From Roseiflexaceae bacterium (GTDB lineage: Bacteria > Chloroflexota > Chloroflexia > Chloroflexales > Roseiflexaceae): a stretch of 41,454 nucleotides of DNA. Below, in pieces: positions 1 through 6,320 of this stretch. The position numbers and the translations under genes were made by a program. The first letter of the stretch is position 1; each line of letters begins with the position of its first letter. The notes beneath the pieces were generated by a model, which was not told where the DNA came from, did no database searches, and worked only from the letters and a program-made list of their open reading frames with translations. The stretch lies in contig CANFUF010000015.1 in assembly GCA_947450095.1 (NCBI GenBank), positions 1 to 41,454 of the forward strand, read 5' to 3'.

Positions 1-584
1 AAGGGTTTATGCCACGCAGTAGTGCCGAAATATTTGACCTTGCCCAGCGTGACGCAGTCGCTGCCGAAATCGACGCCCAATACGCATTGGCGTTAGCGTG
101 GGGGATGCAGCCCAGCCATTGCGATTCGCACATGGGGACGATGTTTGGTGCGGGGATTTTTGAGTCATATATGGGATTGGGGCAACGCTATCAGGTGCCG
201 GTGTTTGTGCCTCGTCAATCAGATGCTGATTTGGCACGACGGGGGTTCGATGCCGAGACGCGTGCCTTCCAATTGGCCACCTTGCAACAAATCGAAGCGA
301 GTGGGCAACCGTTTTTTGACCAAATGCGCTGGCTTGAGTTGGGCGATGCGTCGGCGGGGCTGGCTGCCACCAAGCAGTTGTTTCACGAATTACCGAGTGG
401 GTTGACCTACTTCATTCATCATCCGTCACTCGATACCCCTGAATTACGTGGCATCGCCCCTGACTGGCAAGCCCGGGTGCGTGATCACGCCGTGATGACC
501 GACCCCGAATTGCGCACATTTGTGGAATCAGCGGGGATTCATTTAATCGGCTGGCGTGAAATTCAGCGGGCCTTGGCAATGTAA
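1..584 (+). CDS. ChbG/YdjC-family carbohydrate deacetylase, 5' end cut by window
   Basis: This is the C-terminal part of a ChbG/YdjC-like deacetylase, a metal-dependent family that removes acetyl groups from chito-oligosaccharides or other N-acetylated sugars. The reading frame is open to the left edge, and the ATG at 9 is probably internal because the N-terminal acidic metal-site region of the family is absent. Visible family features are DSHMGT, whose His is a likely metal ligand, the HHPSLDTPELR stretch near the C-terminus corresponding to the conserved His-Pro motif, and a following DPELR segment. About 190 residues are seen; family members usually have 250-300. It ends at a TAA followed by a strong hairpin shared with the convergent radC. 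The exact substrate cannot be told. Confidence 0.8.
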   Translation, partial: GFMPRSSAEIFDLAQRDAVAAEIDAQYALALAWGMQPSHCDSHMGTMFGAGIFESYMGLGQRYQVPVFVPRQSDADLARRGFDAETRAFQLATLQQIEASGQPFFDQMRWLELGDASAGLAATKQLFHELPSGLTYFIHHPSLDTPELRGIAPDWQARVRDHAVMTDPELRTFVESAGIHLIGWREIQRALAM

Positions 585-624
585 TATCTGGTAAAAAAAT
601 AGGGCTTCTGGCGTGAAAAAATAT

Positions 625-660
625 CACCCCGACATGATGCATACGCGTCATGTCGGGGTG
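625..660. terminator. bidirectional intrinsic terminator between deacetylase gene and radC
   Basis: Perfect 13-bp inverted repeat, CACCCCGACATGA (625-637) and TCATGTCGGGGTG (648-660), with a 10-nt loop. On the minus strand it is followed by ATA and a run of six T, which makes a good terminator for radC. On the plus strand the U-tract is weak (TTGGACTTT). It lies exactly between two convergent stop codons. Confidence 0.85.
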
Positions 661-667
661 TTGGACT

Positions 668-1357
668 TTAGTGGAAGCCGAGGCCCCGTTCGCGCAGACT
701 AACCCATTGTCCTTGGCCGATGATGAGGTGGTCGAGCAAGTCGACATCGAGTAATTTACCGGCGGCAAAGACATCGCGGGTCACTTGGATGTCGTCGCTT
801 GAGGGAGCAGGGTCACCGGAAGGGTGGTTATGCACCAAAATAATCGCCGCGCTATTGAGGCGAATCGCTTCTTTGAAGACTTCACCGACGCGCAACAGCG
901 ACGAATTGAGACTGCCCACATACAGGGTTTGGATTTTTTGGACGCGGTTTTTGGTGTCGAGACAGATGACGCGTAGATGTTCTTGGTCGAGGTGGCTCAT
1001 CTCGATGAGCATCAGCTGGGCGGCATCGCTAGGGGCGCGGATCTGGAAGCGATCTTCGAAGCCCGACAACACCATGCGCCGGGTTAATTCGAGGGCGGCC
1101 TTGATGCGGGCAGCCCGCATGGTGCCGATGCCGGGGAGCTGTTGTAGTTCGTCGATGCTGAGGCGTTGCAGTCCAGACAGTCCGCCGACGTCCGTGAGCA
1201 TTTGTTGGGTTTGGGGTTGATCGCTGGTGCCCAGCAACAAGGTAATCAATTCGGCATCGCTGAGGGTATTGGCGCCATGTAGGGCCAGTCGTGCCAAGGG
1301 ATGTTCGTCAGAAGCGGCTTCGCGGATGCGCAACGGGAAGGTCATCGAAAGACTCAT
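668..1357 (-). CDS. radC: RadC/JAB-domain DNA repair protein
   Basis: RadC-family protein of 229 aa, the usual family length. The N-terminal half carries a helix-hairpin-helix-like segment (LQQLPGIGTMRAARIKAAL). The C-terminal JAB1/MPN metalloprotease-like domain shows the signature HNHPSGDPAPSSDD, with both zinc-ligand His and the Asp. The start at 1357 (MSLSMTF) is preferred over an in-frame ATG at 1441: it has GAGG five bases upstream, and the upstream extension would run into the terminator hairpin of the next gene. The precise cellular role of RadC is unsettled in the literature, and its old link to repair is weak. It is transcribed toward the shared terminator at 625-660 and appears monocistronic. 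Confidence 0.93.
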   Translation of the reverse strand: MSLSMTFPLRIREAASDEHPLARLALHGANTLSDAELITLLLGTSDQPQTQQMLTDVGGLSGLQRLSIDELQQLPGIGTMRAARIKAALELTRRMVLSGFEDRFQIRAPSDAAQLMLIEMSHLDQEHLRVICLDTKNRVQKIQTLYVGSLNSSLLRVGEVFKEAIRLNSAAIILVHNHPSGDPAPSSDDIQVTRDVFAAGKLLDVDLLDHLIIGQGQWVSLRERGLGFH

Positions 1358-1439
1358 GGGAACCTCGCAATCAATATTACAGTGACGATAAACTCGCCTG
1401 AAATACCGTTGCGGATGAGGGAAAAGGTACGCCAACGCC

Positions 1440-1474
1440 AAAAATTCCGTGATGGAGCGTCACCATCACGGAAT
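1440..1474 (-). terminator. intrinsic terminator of the pfkB-family operon
   Basis: Perfect 12-bp stem, ATTCCGTGATGG (1444-1455) with CCATCACGGAAT (1463-1474), and a 7-nt loop. On the minus strand it continues into five T. It sits just downstream of the kinase stop codon and separates this operon from radC. Confidence 0.85.
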
Positions 1475-1479
1475 GGAGT

Positions 1480-2409
1480 TTAGGCAATTGACGTAATCGT
1501 CAATTGTTGGCAAAACGTGGTGTATTGGGTGATATCAAAGACAGCCGCTTGCGGTTGCAGGGCGTTGGCACTGCCAGCGGCGACGCCACAGCGTAGGGCG
1601 TGGGCGAGGGGTAAGCCTTGTTGGAAGGCCATCACAATCCCTGCCAGGGTGCAATCGCCACTCCCTACCGGGCTGACGGCATGAATCGTCGGTGCGGCGA
1701 CATACCATGCGCCGTTGGCATCGACGGCGATGGCGCCGCCGGCGCCAAGAGTGATAACCACGGCGCGGGGACCGTGGGCACATACCTGACGGGCAGCAGT
1801 AACCGCCTCGGCGTGGCTGGCGATGGGTTGATTGATGGCCTGGGCTAATTCGCTGGCATTGATTTTGAGCAACCCAATGGGGGCATCGAGGCAGGCTAGC
1901 AGGGGCGCACCACTGGTGTCAAGCAGCACGGTGCAGGTTGGGGGCACGGCGTTGATGAGCTGGCGCAATTGCTGAGCATCCACGCCGGGCGGGAGGCTCC
2001 CTGAGATGGTTAAATAGTGAGCCGTAGCCGCTGCCGTAATCACCGCCTGCTGGAGTGCCTGCCATTCGAGGCCACTAAGCTGTGGACCAGGCTCATTGAT
2101 GACGAGCTGATCGGGGGCGGCGGGGTCGGTGATGAGCAGACAGGTACGGGTTTGGTCGTGAATCGGCACCGCGGTGAGCTGGAGCCCTTCGGCGGTAGCC
2201 AGGGCTGCCACATATGCACCCGTTGCACCCCCGAGGGGGGCGATGGCGTGATAGGCGCCGCCGAGGGTAGCCAGTGCCCGCGCCACGTTGAGCCCTTTGC
2301 CACCCGCGGCGTCGTGGCGCGATTGGACGCGGGTGACGTCGCTATGGCGGAAGCCGGGTACGATGAGGGTGCGGTCGCAGGCCGGATTGCAGGTCAGGGT
2401 GAGAATCAT
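1480..2409 (-). CDS. PfkB-family sugar-phosphate kinase (1-phosphofructokinase / tagatose-6-phosphate kinase type)
   Basis: This 309-aa kinase of the ribokinase/PfkB superfamily has the layout of FruK and LacC. Such enzymes use ATP to phosphorylate a sugar phosphate to a bisphosphate in the cytoplasm. Visible motifs are the N-terminal TLTCNPACDRT, the substrate-binding GGKGLNVARAL, NEPGP, SGSLPPGV, and the C-terminal anion-hole and catalytic-Asp motif VGSGDCTLAG. The last motif has Cys where most relatives have Ser. No PTS genes lie nearby, so fructose 1-phosphate cannot be chosen over tagatose 6-phosphate from context. Its ATG overlaps the stop codon of the upstream flavoprotein gene by four bases (ATGA), implying translational coupling. 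Confidence 0.88.
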   Translation of the reverse strand: MILTLTCNPACDRTLIVPGFRHSDVTRVQSRHDAAGGKGLNVARALATLGGAYHAIAPLGGATGAYVAALATAEGLQLTAVPIHDQTRTCLLITDPAAPDQLVINEPGPQLSGLEWQALQQAVITAAATAHYLTISGSLPPGVDAQQLRQLINAVPPTCTVLLDTSGAPLLACLDAPIGLLKINASELAQAINQPIASHAEAVTAARQVCAHGPRAVVITLGAGGAIAVDANGAWYVAAPTIHAVSPVGSGDCTLAGIVMAFQQGLPLAHALRCGVAAGSANALQPQAAVFDITQYTTFCQQLTITSIA

Positions 2410-2786
2410 TGGGCTGGGGTAATCACAATATAGGCGCGGTTTTTGAGGCCACCACTGAGCAAGGCCATAAAATCAAACATGCGCTTCATGAAGCCGTATT
2501 TTTGGTTGAGTAAGGTACTCGCACGAGCTTCGATGGCTGGGTCGCTGATGAGCTGGGCGTGGGCTGATTGTTCAGCCCCAAGAGTTTTACCAGCGCGGTC
2601 AGAAGGCTCAACGACGATGCTCGGGTTGTTGCGGATGCGCTTGATTTTGCCGGCATCTTTGCCCGTCATCACATACAAACTTGTCCCGTCTTGGACAAAC
2701 CAAACTGGCGTACGTACTGCGACACCCGATTTACGATAGGTGATGAGGTTCATAAATTGTTGTGATTGGAGATTTTCGAAGGCCAT
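2406..2786 (-). CDS. PPOX-class split-barrel flavin/F420-dependent oxidoreductase
   Basis: A 126-aa protein of the pyridoxamine-5'-phosphate-oxidase-like split beta-barrel superfamily, of the small type often annotated as a probable F420-dependent enzyme. Typical features are an N-terminal helix, VRTPVWFVQDGTSLYVMT (the two first barrel strands), AGKIKRIRNNPSIVVEPSD (the cofactor phosphate-binding region) and a C-terminal YIVITPA strand. Cofactor (FMN or F420) and substrate cannot be decided from sequence. The start is well supported by AAGGAG at 2795-2800. That ribosome-binding site lies inside the last codons of the upstream 39-codon gene, while the stop overlaps the kinase start, so all three genes form one compact operon. 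Confidence 0.85.
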   Translation of the reverse strand: MAFENLQSQQFMNLITYRKSGVAVRTPVWFVQDGTSLYVMTGKDAGKIKRIRNNPSIVVEPSDRAGKTLGAEQSAHAQLISDPAIEARASTLLNQKYGFMKRMFDFMALLSGGLKNRAYIVITPAQ

Positions 2787-2791
2787 TGGTA

Positions 2792-2911
2792 TTACTCCTT
2801 AGGTGGGCGTCGCGTTTGACGACCACGTATGATGCCCGCCCGGAACGAGAATGCCACCACGAAGCCAACCACAAGCAGGACAATCAGGATTTCTTCCCAT
2901 CCAAGCGTCAT
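2792..2911 (-). CDS. 39-aa single-pass membrane peptide
   Basis: A small open reading frame of 39 codons starting at ATG 2911 with an AAAGAG seven bases upstream. The product has an acidic pair followed by one strong hydrophobic helix (about residues 8-23, ILIVLLVVGFVVAFSF) and a basic, Arg-rich tail (RGRQTRRPPKE), so a membrane peptide with a cytoplasmic C-terminus is likely. Its 3' end contains the Shine-Dalgarno sequence of the PPOX gene and its TAA lies five bases before that gene's ATG, which argues for real translation. The Trp-Glu-Glu plus helix start vaguely recalls TatA, but the amphipathic helix of TatA is missing. Function unknown. Confidence 0.6.
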   Translation of the reverse strand: MTLGWEEILIVLLVVGFVVAFSFRAGIIRGRQTRRPPKE

Positions 2912-2971
2912 GGTCGTACTCTTTCTATTTAATACGGATGGTCAATGTATTTGGATTGTACCATGCAATGA

Positions 2972-3030
2972 ATTGAAAATTGAAAATTGAAAATTGAAAA
3001 TGTAGAATGCAGAATGCAGAATGCAGAATG
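2972..3030. repeat. two adjacent 7-bp tandem repeats
   Basis: ATTGAAA is repeated four times at 2972-2999. After four intervening bases AGAATGC is repeated at 3004-3030 with the last unit one base short. Both arrays have the same period of 7 with different sequence, consistent with slippage-type heptanucleotide repeats. Confidence 0.9.
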
Positions 3031-3094
3031 TCAGGTATGACGGCATATCGCGTTGAACGTCGTTCATGCGCACACATCAATCAAAAATCAAAAA

Positions 3095-3128
3095 ACGCCT
3101 CTGTGTTCTCTGCGTGCGCTGTGCGAGA
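3095..3128 (+). repeat. dispersed CTCTGCG-rich repeat, copy A
   Basis: A 34-bp element built on CTCTGCGTGCGCTGTGCGAG. It matches the reverse complement of 4948-4981 at 27 of 34 positions by direct comparison. The two copies face each other across upp and the wecA-like gene. Confidence 0.75.
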
Positions 3129-3144
3129 TGAGAAGTGAATAGTT

Positions 3145-3150
3145 TATAAT
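3145..3150 (+). promoter_or_regulatory. candidate -10 box for upp
   Basis: A perfect TATAAT hexamer lies 37 bases before the favoured upp start. It overlaps the more upstream in-frame ATG at 3149. If it is the real -10 box, transcription starts near 3157, so the ATG at 3149 cannot be used. No good -35 box is visible at the expected spacing. Confidence 0.45.
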
Positions 3151-3187
3151 GAGCGATATTGATAATCAAACAGTGATTGGTATAACT

Positions 3188-3814
3188 ATGTCGCTCGTGC
3201 ATGTATCGCAACACCCCCTTGTATTGACCAAATTGACAATGTTGCGCAACCAAACTACCAAATCAAAAATTTTCCGAGAATTAGTGGGTGAAATTACCCA
3301 ATTTTTGATGTATGAAGCGACCAATGACATTGCCCTCCAATCCCATACGGTGCAAACGCCGATGGCGCCGTATGCCGGGCATGTGCTCGCCGAACGGATC
3401 GGCTTGGTGCCGATTTTGCGGGCCGGATTAGGGATGGTCGAACCGATTATCGACATGATTCCCACGGCGCATATTTGGCATTTGGGGTTGTACCGCGACC
3501 ATGATACGTTGCAACCAGTTAGTTATTACAACAAACTCCCTCCGGAAGTGAATATCGATGTGGCGTTGGTACTTGACCCGATGTTGGCCACGGGTGGCTC
3601 GGCAAGTGCTGCGGTGACGGTGCTCAAGCAGTGGGGCGTCAAACGTATCAAATTCCTGGGTTTGATTGCGGCACCAGAAGGAGTCGCATTGATGCAACAT
3701 GAACATCCCGATGTGCCTTTGTATTTGGCAGCAATTGACGAAAAACTAAACGATATTGGCTATATCATGCCAGGCTTGGGCGATGCCGGTGACCGCCAAT
3801 TTGGTACGTACTAA
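3188..3814 (+). CDS. upp: uracil phosphoribosyltransferase
   Basis: UPRTase converts uracil and PRPP to UMP plus pyrophosphate in pyrimidine salvage. From the ATG at 3188 the protein is 208 aa, the normal family length, beginning MSLVHVSQHPL like other Upp proteins. An in-frame ATG at 3149 would add 13 atypical residues and overlaps a TATAAT hexamer, so it is disfavoured. Key motifs are LVPILRAGLGMV, the PRPP-binding loop LVLDPMLATGGSASAAV and the C-terminal uracil-binding YIMPGLGDAGDRQFGT. The TAA stop is part of the next gene's ribosome-binding site, so upp and the sugar-phosphate transferase are co-transcribed. A uridine kinase gene at the far end of the window is a second route to UMP. 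Confidence 0.96.
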   Translation: MSLVHVSQHPLVLTKLTMLRNQTTKSKIFRELVGEITQFLMYEATNDIALQSHTVQTPMAPYAGHVLAERIGLVPILRAGLGMVEPIIDMIPTAHIWHLGLYRDHDTLQPVSYYNKLPPEVNIDVALVLDPMLATGGSASAAVTVLKQWGVKRIKFLGLIAAPEGVALMQHEHPDVPLYLAAIDEKLNDIGYIMPGLGDAGDRQFGTY

Positions 3815-3824
3815 GGAGCGCGGT

Positions 3825-4934
3825 ATGGCAATTATTGCAACTCTCGGCATCATGGTGGTTGGTTTTCTCAGCGCATGGCTTTTGACGCCCGTCGTGATTC
3901 GACTGTGCCTCGCCCGGGGGTGGGTGGTGATGCCCGGTGGGCGTCGCACGCATCAAGGTGCTATGCCGACTATTGGTGGTATCGCCATCTATGCCGGCTT
4001 TGTGGTAGCGTTGCTCGTGTCATGGTTGGTAGGGCGCTGGATTCCTGAACTGCAACGCACCCCCCGTGATGAATTGCGATTGGGATTGCTGTTTGTGGGG
4101 GCAACCCTGACCTTTGCCGTGATGTGGCTCGACGATGTCATCGAATTGCCGTGGTTGCCCAAATTTGGGGTCAATATTCTCGCCGGGGTGATTGCCGTGG
4201 GGCCGTTTTTGTGGGATCAGCAACGCTACCCCGATGCCTTGGGGAGTTTGACCGAGGTGCGGGGGATTGTCTTGCTCGGATTCAATATCCCGTTTGGACA
4301 ACAGCTTGATTTTTATGCCATATCACCATGGCTTGCGATTATCGTGACTATTTTTTGGTTGGGCTGGATGACGAATACCGTCAATTGGATGGATGGTGTC
4401 GATGGTTTGGCGGCTGGGGTATCGTTGATTGCGGGGCTGATGTTGGGGTTGCATGCCTTGCGCCTCGACCCTGCCCAATACACGGTGGCGATGGTGCCGT
4501 TGGCGTTGGCTGGGGCGGCGGCCGGGTTTTTGATTTTCAACTTCCCGCCGGCAAAAGTGTTTATGGGTGATTCTGGTGCGGAATTATTGGGGTATGTACT
4601 CGGGATAAGTGCCATCATTGGGGGCGCCAAAATGGCCACGGTAATGCTGGTATTGGGCGTGTGGATTCTCGATGTGGCGTGGTTGATTGTGGCGCGGGTG
4701 TGGGCGGGGCGCTCTCCCACCCATAGTGGTCGTGATCATTTACATCAACGATTGACCGATGCAGGATTTGCGCCACGCCACATTGCGTTGTATTTCTATG
4801 CAATTAGTTTGGTCTTTGGGATATTGGGGATTGCCGATATCGGTGCGACGGGCAAGCTGTGGGCATTGCTGTTGCTGTTGATTGTGGGCGTGGTAACGAT
4901 TGGGTATGCTATGCGTATCCCCAAAAAAATATAA
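3825..4934 (+). CDS. WecA/TagO/MraY-family undecaprenyl-phosphate sugar-1-phosphate transferase
   Basis: An integral membrane GT4-type polyprenyl-phosphate transferase of 369 aa that moves a HexNAc-1-phosphate from UDP-sugar onto undecaprenyl phosphate, the first step of many envelope glycans. About ten hydrophobic helices are visible. Diagnostic motifs are THQGAMPTIGGIAI, WLDDVIE with the Mg-binding Asp pair, NTVNWMDGVDGLAAG, FNFPPAKVFMGDSGAELLG, and the His-rich cytoplasmic loop SGRDHLHQRL. The last loop is the WecA/TagO type rather than MraY. Start at 3825 is fixed by AAGGAG at 3813-3818, which overlaps the upp stop; an upstream in-frame ATG lies inside upp. The product could supply the lipid carrier intermediate used by the glycosyltransferases in this window. 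Confidence 0.9.
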   Translation: MAIIATLGIMVVGFLSAWLLTPVVIRLCLARGWVVMPGGRRTHQGAMPTIGGIAIYAGFVVALLVSWLVGRWIPELQRTPRDELRLGLLFVGATLTFAVMWLDDVIELPWLPKFGVNILAGVIAVGPFLWDQQRYPDALGSLTEVRGIVLLGFNIPFGQQLDFYAISPWLAIIVTIFWLGWMTNTVNWMDGVDGLAAGVSLIAGLMLGLHALRLDPAQYTVAMVPLALAGAAAGFLIFNFPPAKVFMGDSGAELLGYVLGISAIIGGAKMATVMLVLGVWILDVAWLIVARVWAGRSPTHSGRDHLHQRLTDAGFAPRHIALYFYAISLVFGILGIADIGATGKLWALLLLLIVGVVTIGYAMRIPKKI

Positions 4935-4947
4935 GGTATGGTATTTG

Positions 4948-4981
4948 TCTCGCGCAGAGCACGCAGAGGGCGCAGCGGTGT
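4948..4981 (-). repeat. dispersed CTCTGCG-rich repeat, copy B (inverted)
   Basis: Reverse complement of the element at 3095-3128, 27 of 34 bases identical, located 13 bases after the wecA-like stop codon. It may be a member of a genome-wide low-complexity repeat family. Confidence 0.75.
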
Positions 4982-5074
4982 GTTGTTGATTGTGGTGGGG
5001 CGATGAATGTCAACCATACTTCCTCTGGGCGAATAGCGGCGAATAAATTCGCCGGCATGATTCGCCCCTCCTTC

Positions 5075-5094
5075 GTTTGAGGCATGCCTCAAAC
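5075..5094. repeat. perfect 20-bp palindrome
   Basis: GTTTGAGGCATGCCTCAAAC is a perfect palindrome without a spacer. It is not followed by a T-run on either strand. It sits immediately before the pyrimidine tandem repeat in a convergent gap. It could be a protein-binding site or a short cruciform or hairpin; no function is assigned. Confidence 0.8.
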
Positions 5095-5200
5095 TTGCTT
5101 CCTACTTTGCTTCCTACTTTATGCTTCCTCCTTCCTACTTTACTTCCTACTTTATGCTTCCTCCTTCCTACTTTATGCTTCCTCCTTCCTACTTTTCATA
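5095..5200. repeat. pyrimidine-rich direct repeat (units of about 21 bp)
   Basis: Every unit contains CTTCCTACTTT. The longest unit, CTTCCTACTTTATG followed by CTTCCTC, has a 21-bp period and recurs three times, mixed with shorter 11-12-bp units. The plus strand is almost pure C/T. On the minus strand the array starts right at the stop codon of the recombinase gene and would be a purine-only 3' tail of its mRNA. Confidence 0.85.
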
Positions 5201-6200
5201 GGGGATCAGCGGCGAATTGGTCGAGTACTTCGGCCAAGCGGTCATCGGTATGGCGGGCATAATATTGTTCGGTAATGCGGGTGTTGGCGTGGCCGAGGAG
5301 TGCCGACACTTCAGAAAGTTGCACACCTTCGTTGAGCAGCCACATCGCCACAAAATGACGAAACGTGTGAGGGGTGGTGCCCCGGAGTAATTCTGCTTCA
5401 CGGAAGCGCCCCGCTTGCTCGACGGAGTCTGCGAGTGTCAGTGATGCATGGGTGACGATGCTCCAGGCTGCAATCCGGTTGAGGCGATGCCCTGCCCCAC
5501 GTGGCCCGTGCGAAATAAACACTGCGCTGGCGTGGGGGAATGTTGCGCGCCGCGCGAGTAAATAGCGCTCGATGGCCGTGCGGGCATGCGGACGAATAAA
5601 AATCTTACGTGGTTTGTTGCCTTTACCGACCACAGTGGCGCGGTTAGCGATTTGGCCATGATCACCGCGCAAATCGGCCACATCGAGTGCTAATATTTCA
5701 GAAATACGGGCAGCGGTTGAAAACAACAAATGTAGGATGGCGGCATTGCGCAAACCACTGAGGCGCTCACGTTCATCTTTGCTTTGGGCTGGACCCGCAG
5801 GGAGCTCTGCATCATAAAACGTCACCAACCGGCGTAAATCGGCGACATCGGGGGCGCGGCCGGGTGACATGCGGGGTAATGCGTCACTCAGATGCATTTG
5901 CAACACCGATAGGTCACACGTCAGATGCTTGCGATCGGCCAGATACCGGCAAATCGCAAGTACTCCGTGGCTGTAGGTTTGGACCGAGCCATCTGCCAAA
6001 TGGCGCAGACTGTTGATCCATTCGGCCAAATCGGTGTTGGCAATGTCGGCGGTGGATTGGCGTTGTTGAGCCGCCGCCCACGCACTAAATGAATGCCAGG
6101 CGTCGCTATACGACGCGATCGTGGCGGGTGATAATTGACGGCGGCGCTTGCGTTGATCGGTTTGCCAATCAGTCAGTGCTTGGGCAAATGTGTAACTCAT
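5196..6200 (-). CDS. tyrosine recombinase, XerC/XerD-like
   Basis: A 334-aa site-specific tyrosine recombinase with an N-terminal SAM-like core-binding domain (residues about 1-100) and a C-terminal catalytic domain. The full catalytic set is present: Arg165 (AARISEIL), Lys193 (GKGNKPRK), His278 and Arg281 (HTFRH), His304 (LGHANTR) and nucleophile Tyr313 (TEQYY). The ATG at 6200 was chosen; an in-frame GTG at 6215 has no better ribosome-binding site. It is slightly longer than XerC/D (about 300 aa), mainly through an insert after the K-loop region (res about 240-270). No phage, integron or transposon genes adjoin it, so it could be a chromosome-dimer resolvase or a domesticated integrase. Confidence 0.85.
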   Translation of the reverse strand: MSYTFAQALTDWQTDQRKRRRQLSPATIASYSDAWHSFSAWAAAQQRQSTADIANTDLAEWINSLRHLADGSVQTYSHGVLAICRYLADRKHLTCDLSVLQMHLSDALPRMSPGRAPDVADLRRLVTFYDAELPAGPAQSKDERERLSGLRNAAILHLLFSTAARISEILALDVADLRGDHGQIANRATVVGKGNKPRKIFIRPHARTAIERYLLARRATFPHASAVFISHGPRGAGHRLNRIAAWSIVTHASLTLADSVEQAGRFREAELLRGTTPHTFRHFVAMWLLNEGVQLSEVSALLGHANTRITEQYYARHTDDRLAEVLDQFAADPL

Positions 6201-6238
6201 TATTATATTTACCACAATATGTCGTAATTGTTGATTTC

Positions 6239-6244
6239 ATTATA
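6239..6244 (-). promoter_or_regulatory. candidate -10 box for the recombinase gene
   Basis: On the minus strand a perfect TATAAT lies 39 bases before the ATG at 6200. It follows within two bases of the 15-bp inverted repeat at 6246-6277, which would therefore cover the spacer and the -35 region. No canonical -35 box is present. Confidence 0.4.
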
Positions 6245-6245
6245 C

Positions 6246-6292
6246 CGCAGGGTGTCACATCCATGTGACACCCTGCGCGGGTATGTTTTTTT
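6246..6292 (+). terminator. terminator-like hairpin, T-tract on the plus strand
   Basis: Perfect 15-bp stem, CGCAGGGTGTCACAT (6246-6260) with ATGTGACACCCTGCG (6263-6277). Seven T follow at 6286-6292 on the plus strand. Both neighbouring genes lie on the minus strand, so as an intrinsic terminator it would stop antisense transcription coming from below the recombinase gene. On the minus strand the hairpin is followed by GGTATAATG and not by a T-run. Confidence 0.6.
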
Positions 6293-6320
6293 GCATATGA
6301 CGAACATGAATGTGGCGCTT

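Larger units (their letters stand above)
2912..3187. other. intergenic region with two heptanucleotide tandem repeats and a dispersed CTCTGCG repeat
   Basis: Divergent gap between the small-peptide operon (minus) and upp (plus). It holds four copies of ATTGAAA (2972-2999), then almost directly four copies of AGAATGC, the last incomplete (3004-3030). A CTCTGCG-rich element lies at 3095-3128, and the likely upp promoter region is at 3145-3150. No gene is apparent. Confidence 0.7.
4935..5195. other. intergenic repeat-rich region between wecA-like gene and recombinase
   Basis: No gene is seen. In order it contains the inverted copy of the CTCTGCG-rich element (4948-4981), a GGCGAAT/ATTCGCC hairpin (5038-5053), a perfect 20-bp palindrome (5075-5094), and a strand-biased pyrimidine tandem repeat (5095-5200). 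The two genes converge here. No hairpin followed by a T-tract was found, so the terminators are unclear. Confidence 0.65.

Noticed and set aside
2792-2911. Small peptide as TatA
   Set aside because: The helix start resembles TatA but there is no amphipathic second helix, no FG hinge and no tatC nearby.
5095-5200. Possible CRISPR array
   Set aside because: The repeats follow each other directly and irregularly, with no unique spacers of constant length and no cas genes in the window.
5077-5275. Two plus-strand reading frames of about 60 codons across the pyrimidine repeat
   Set aside because: Both encode Leu/Pro/Phe low-complexity peptides created by the repeat, lack a ribosome-binding site and run into the antisense of the recombinase gene.
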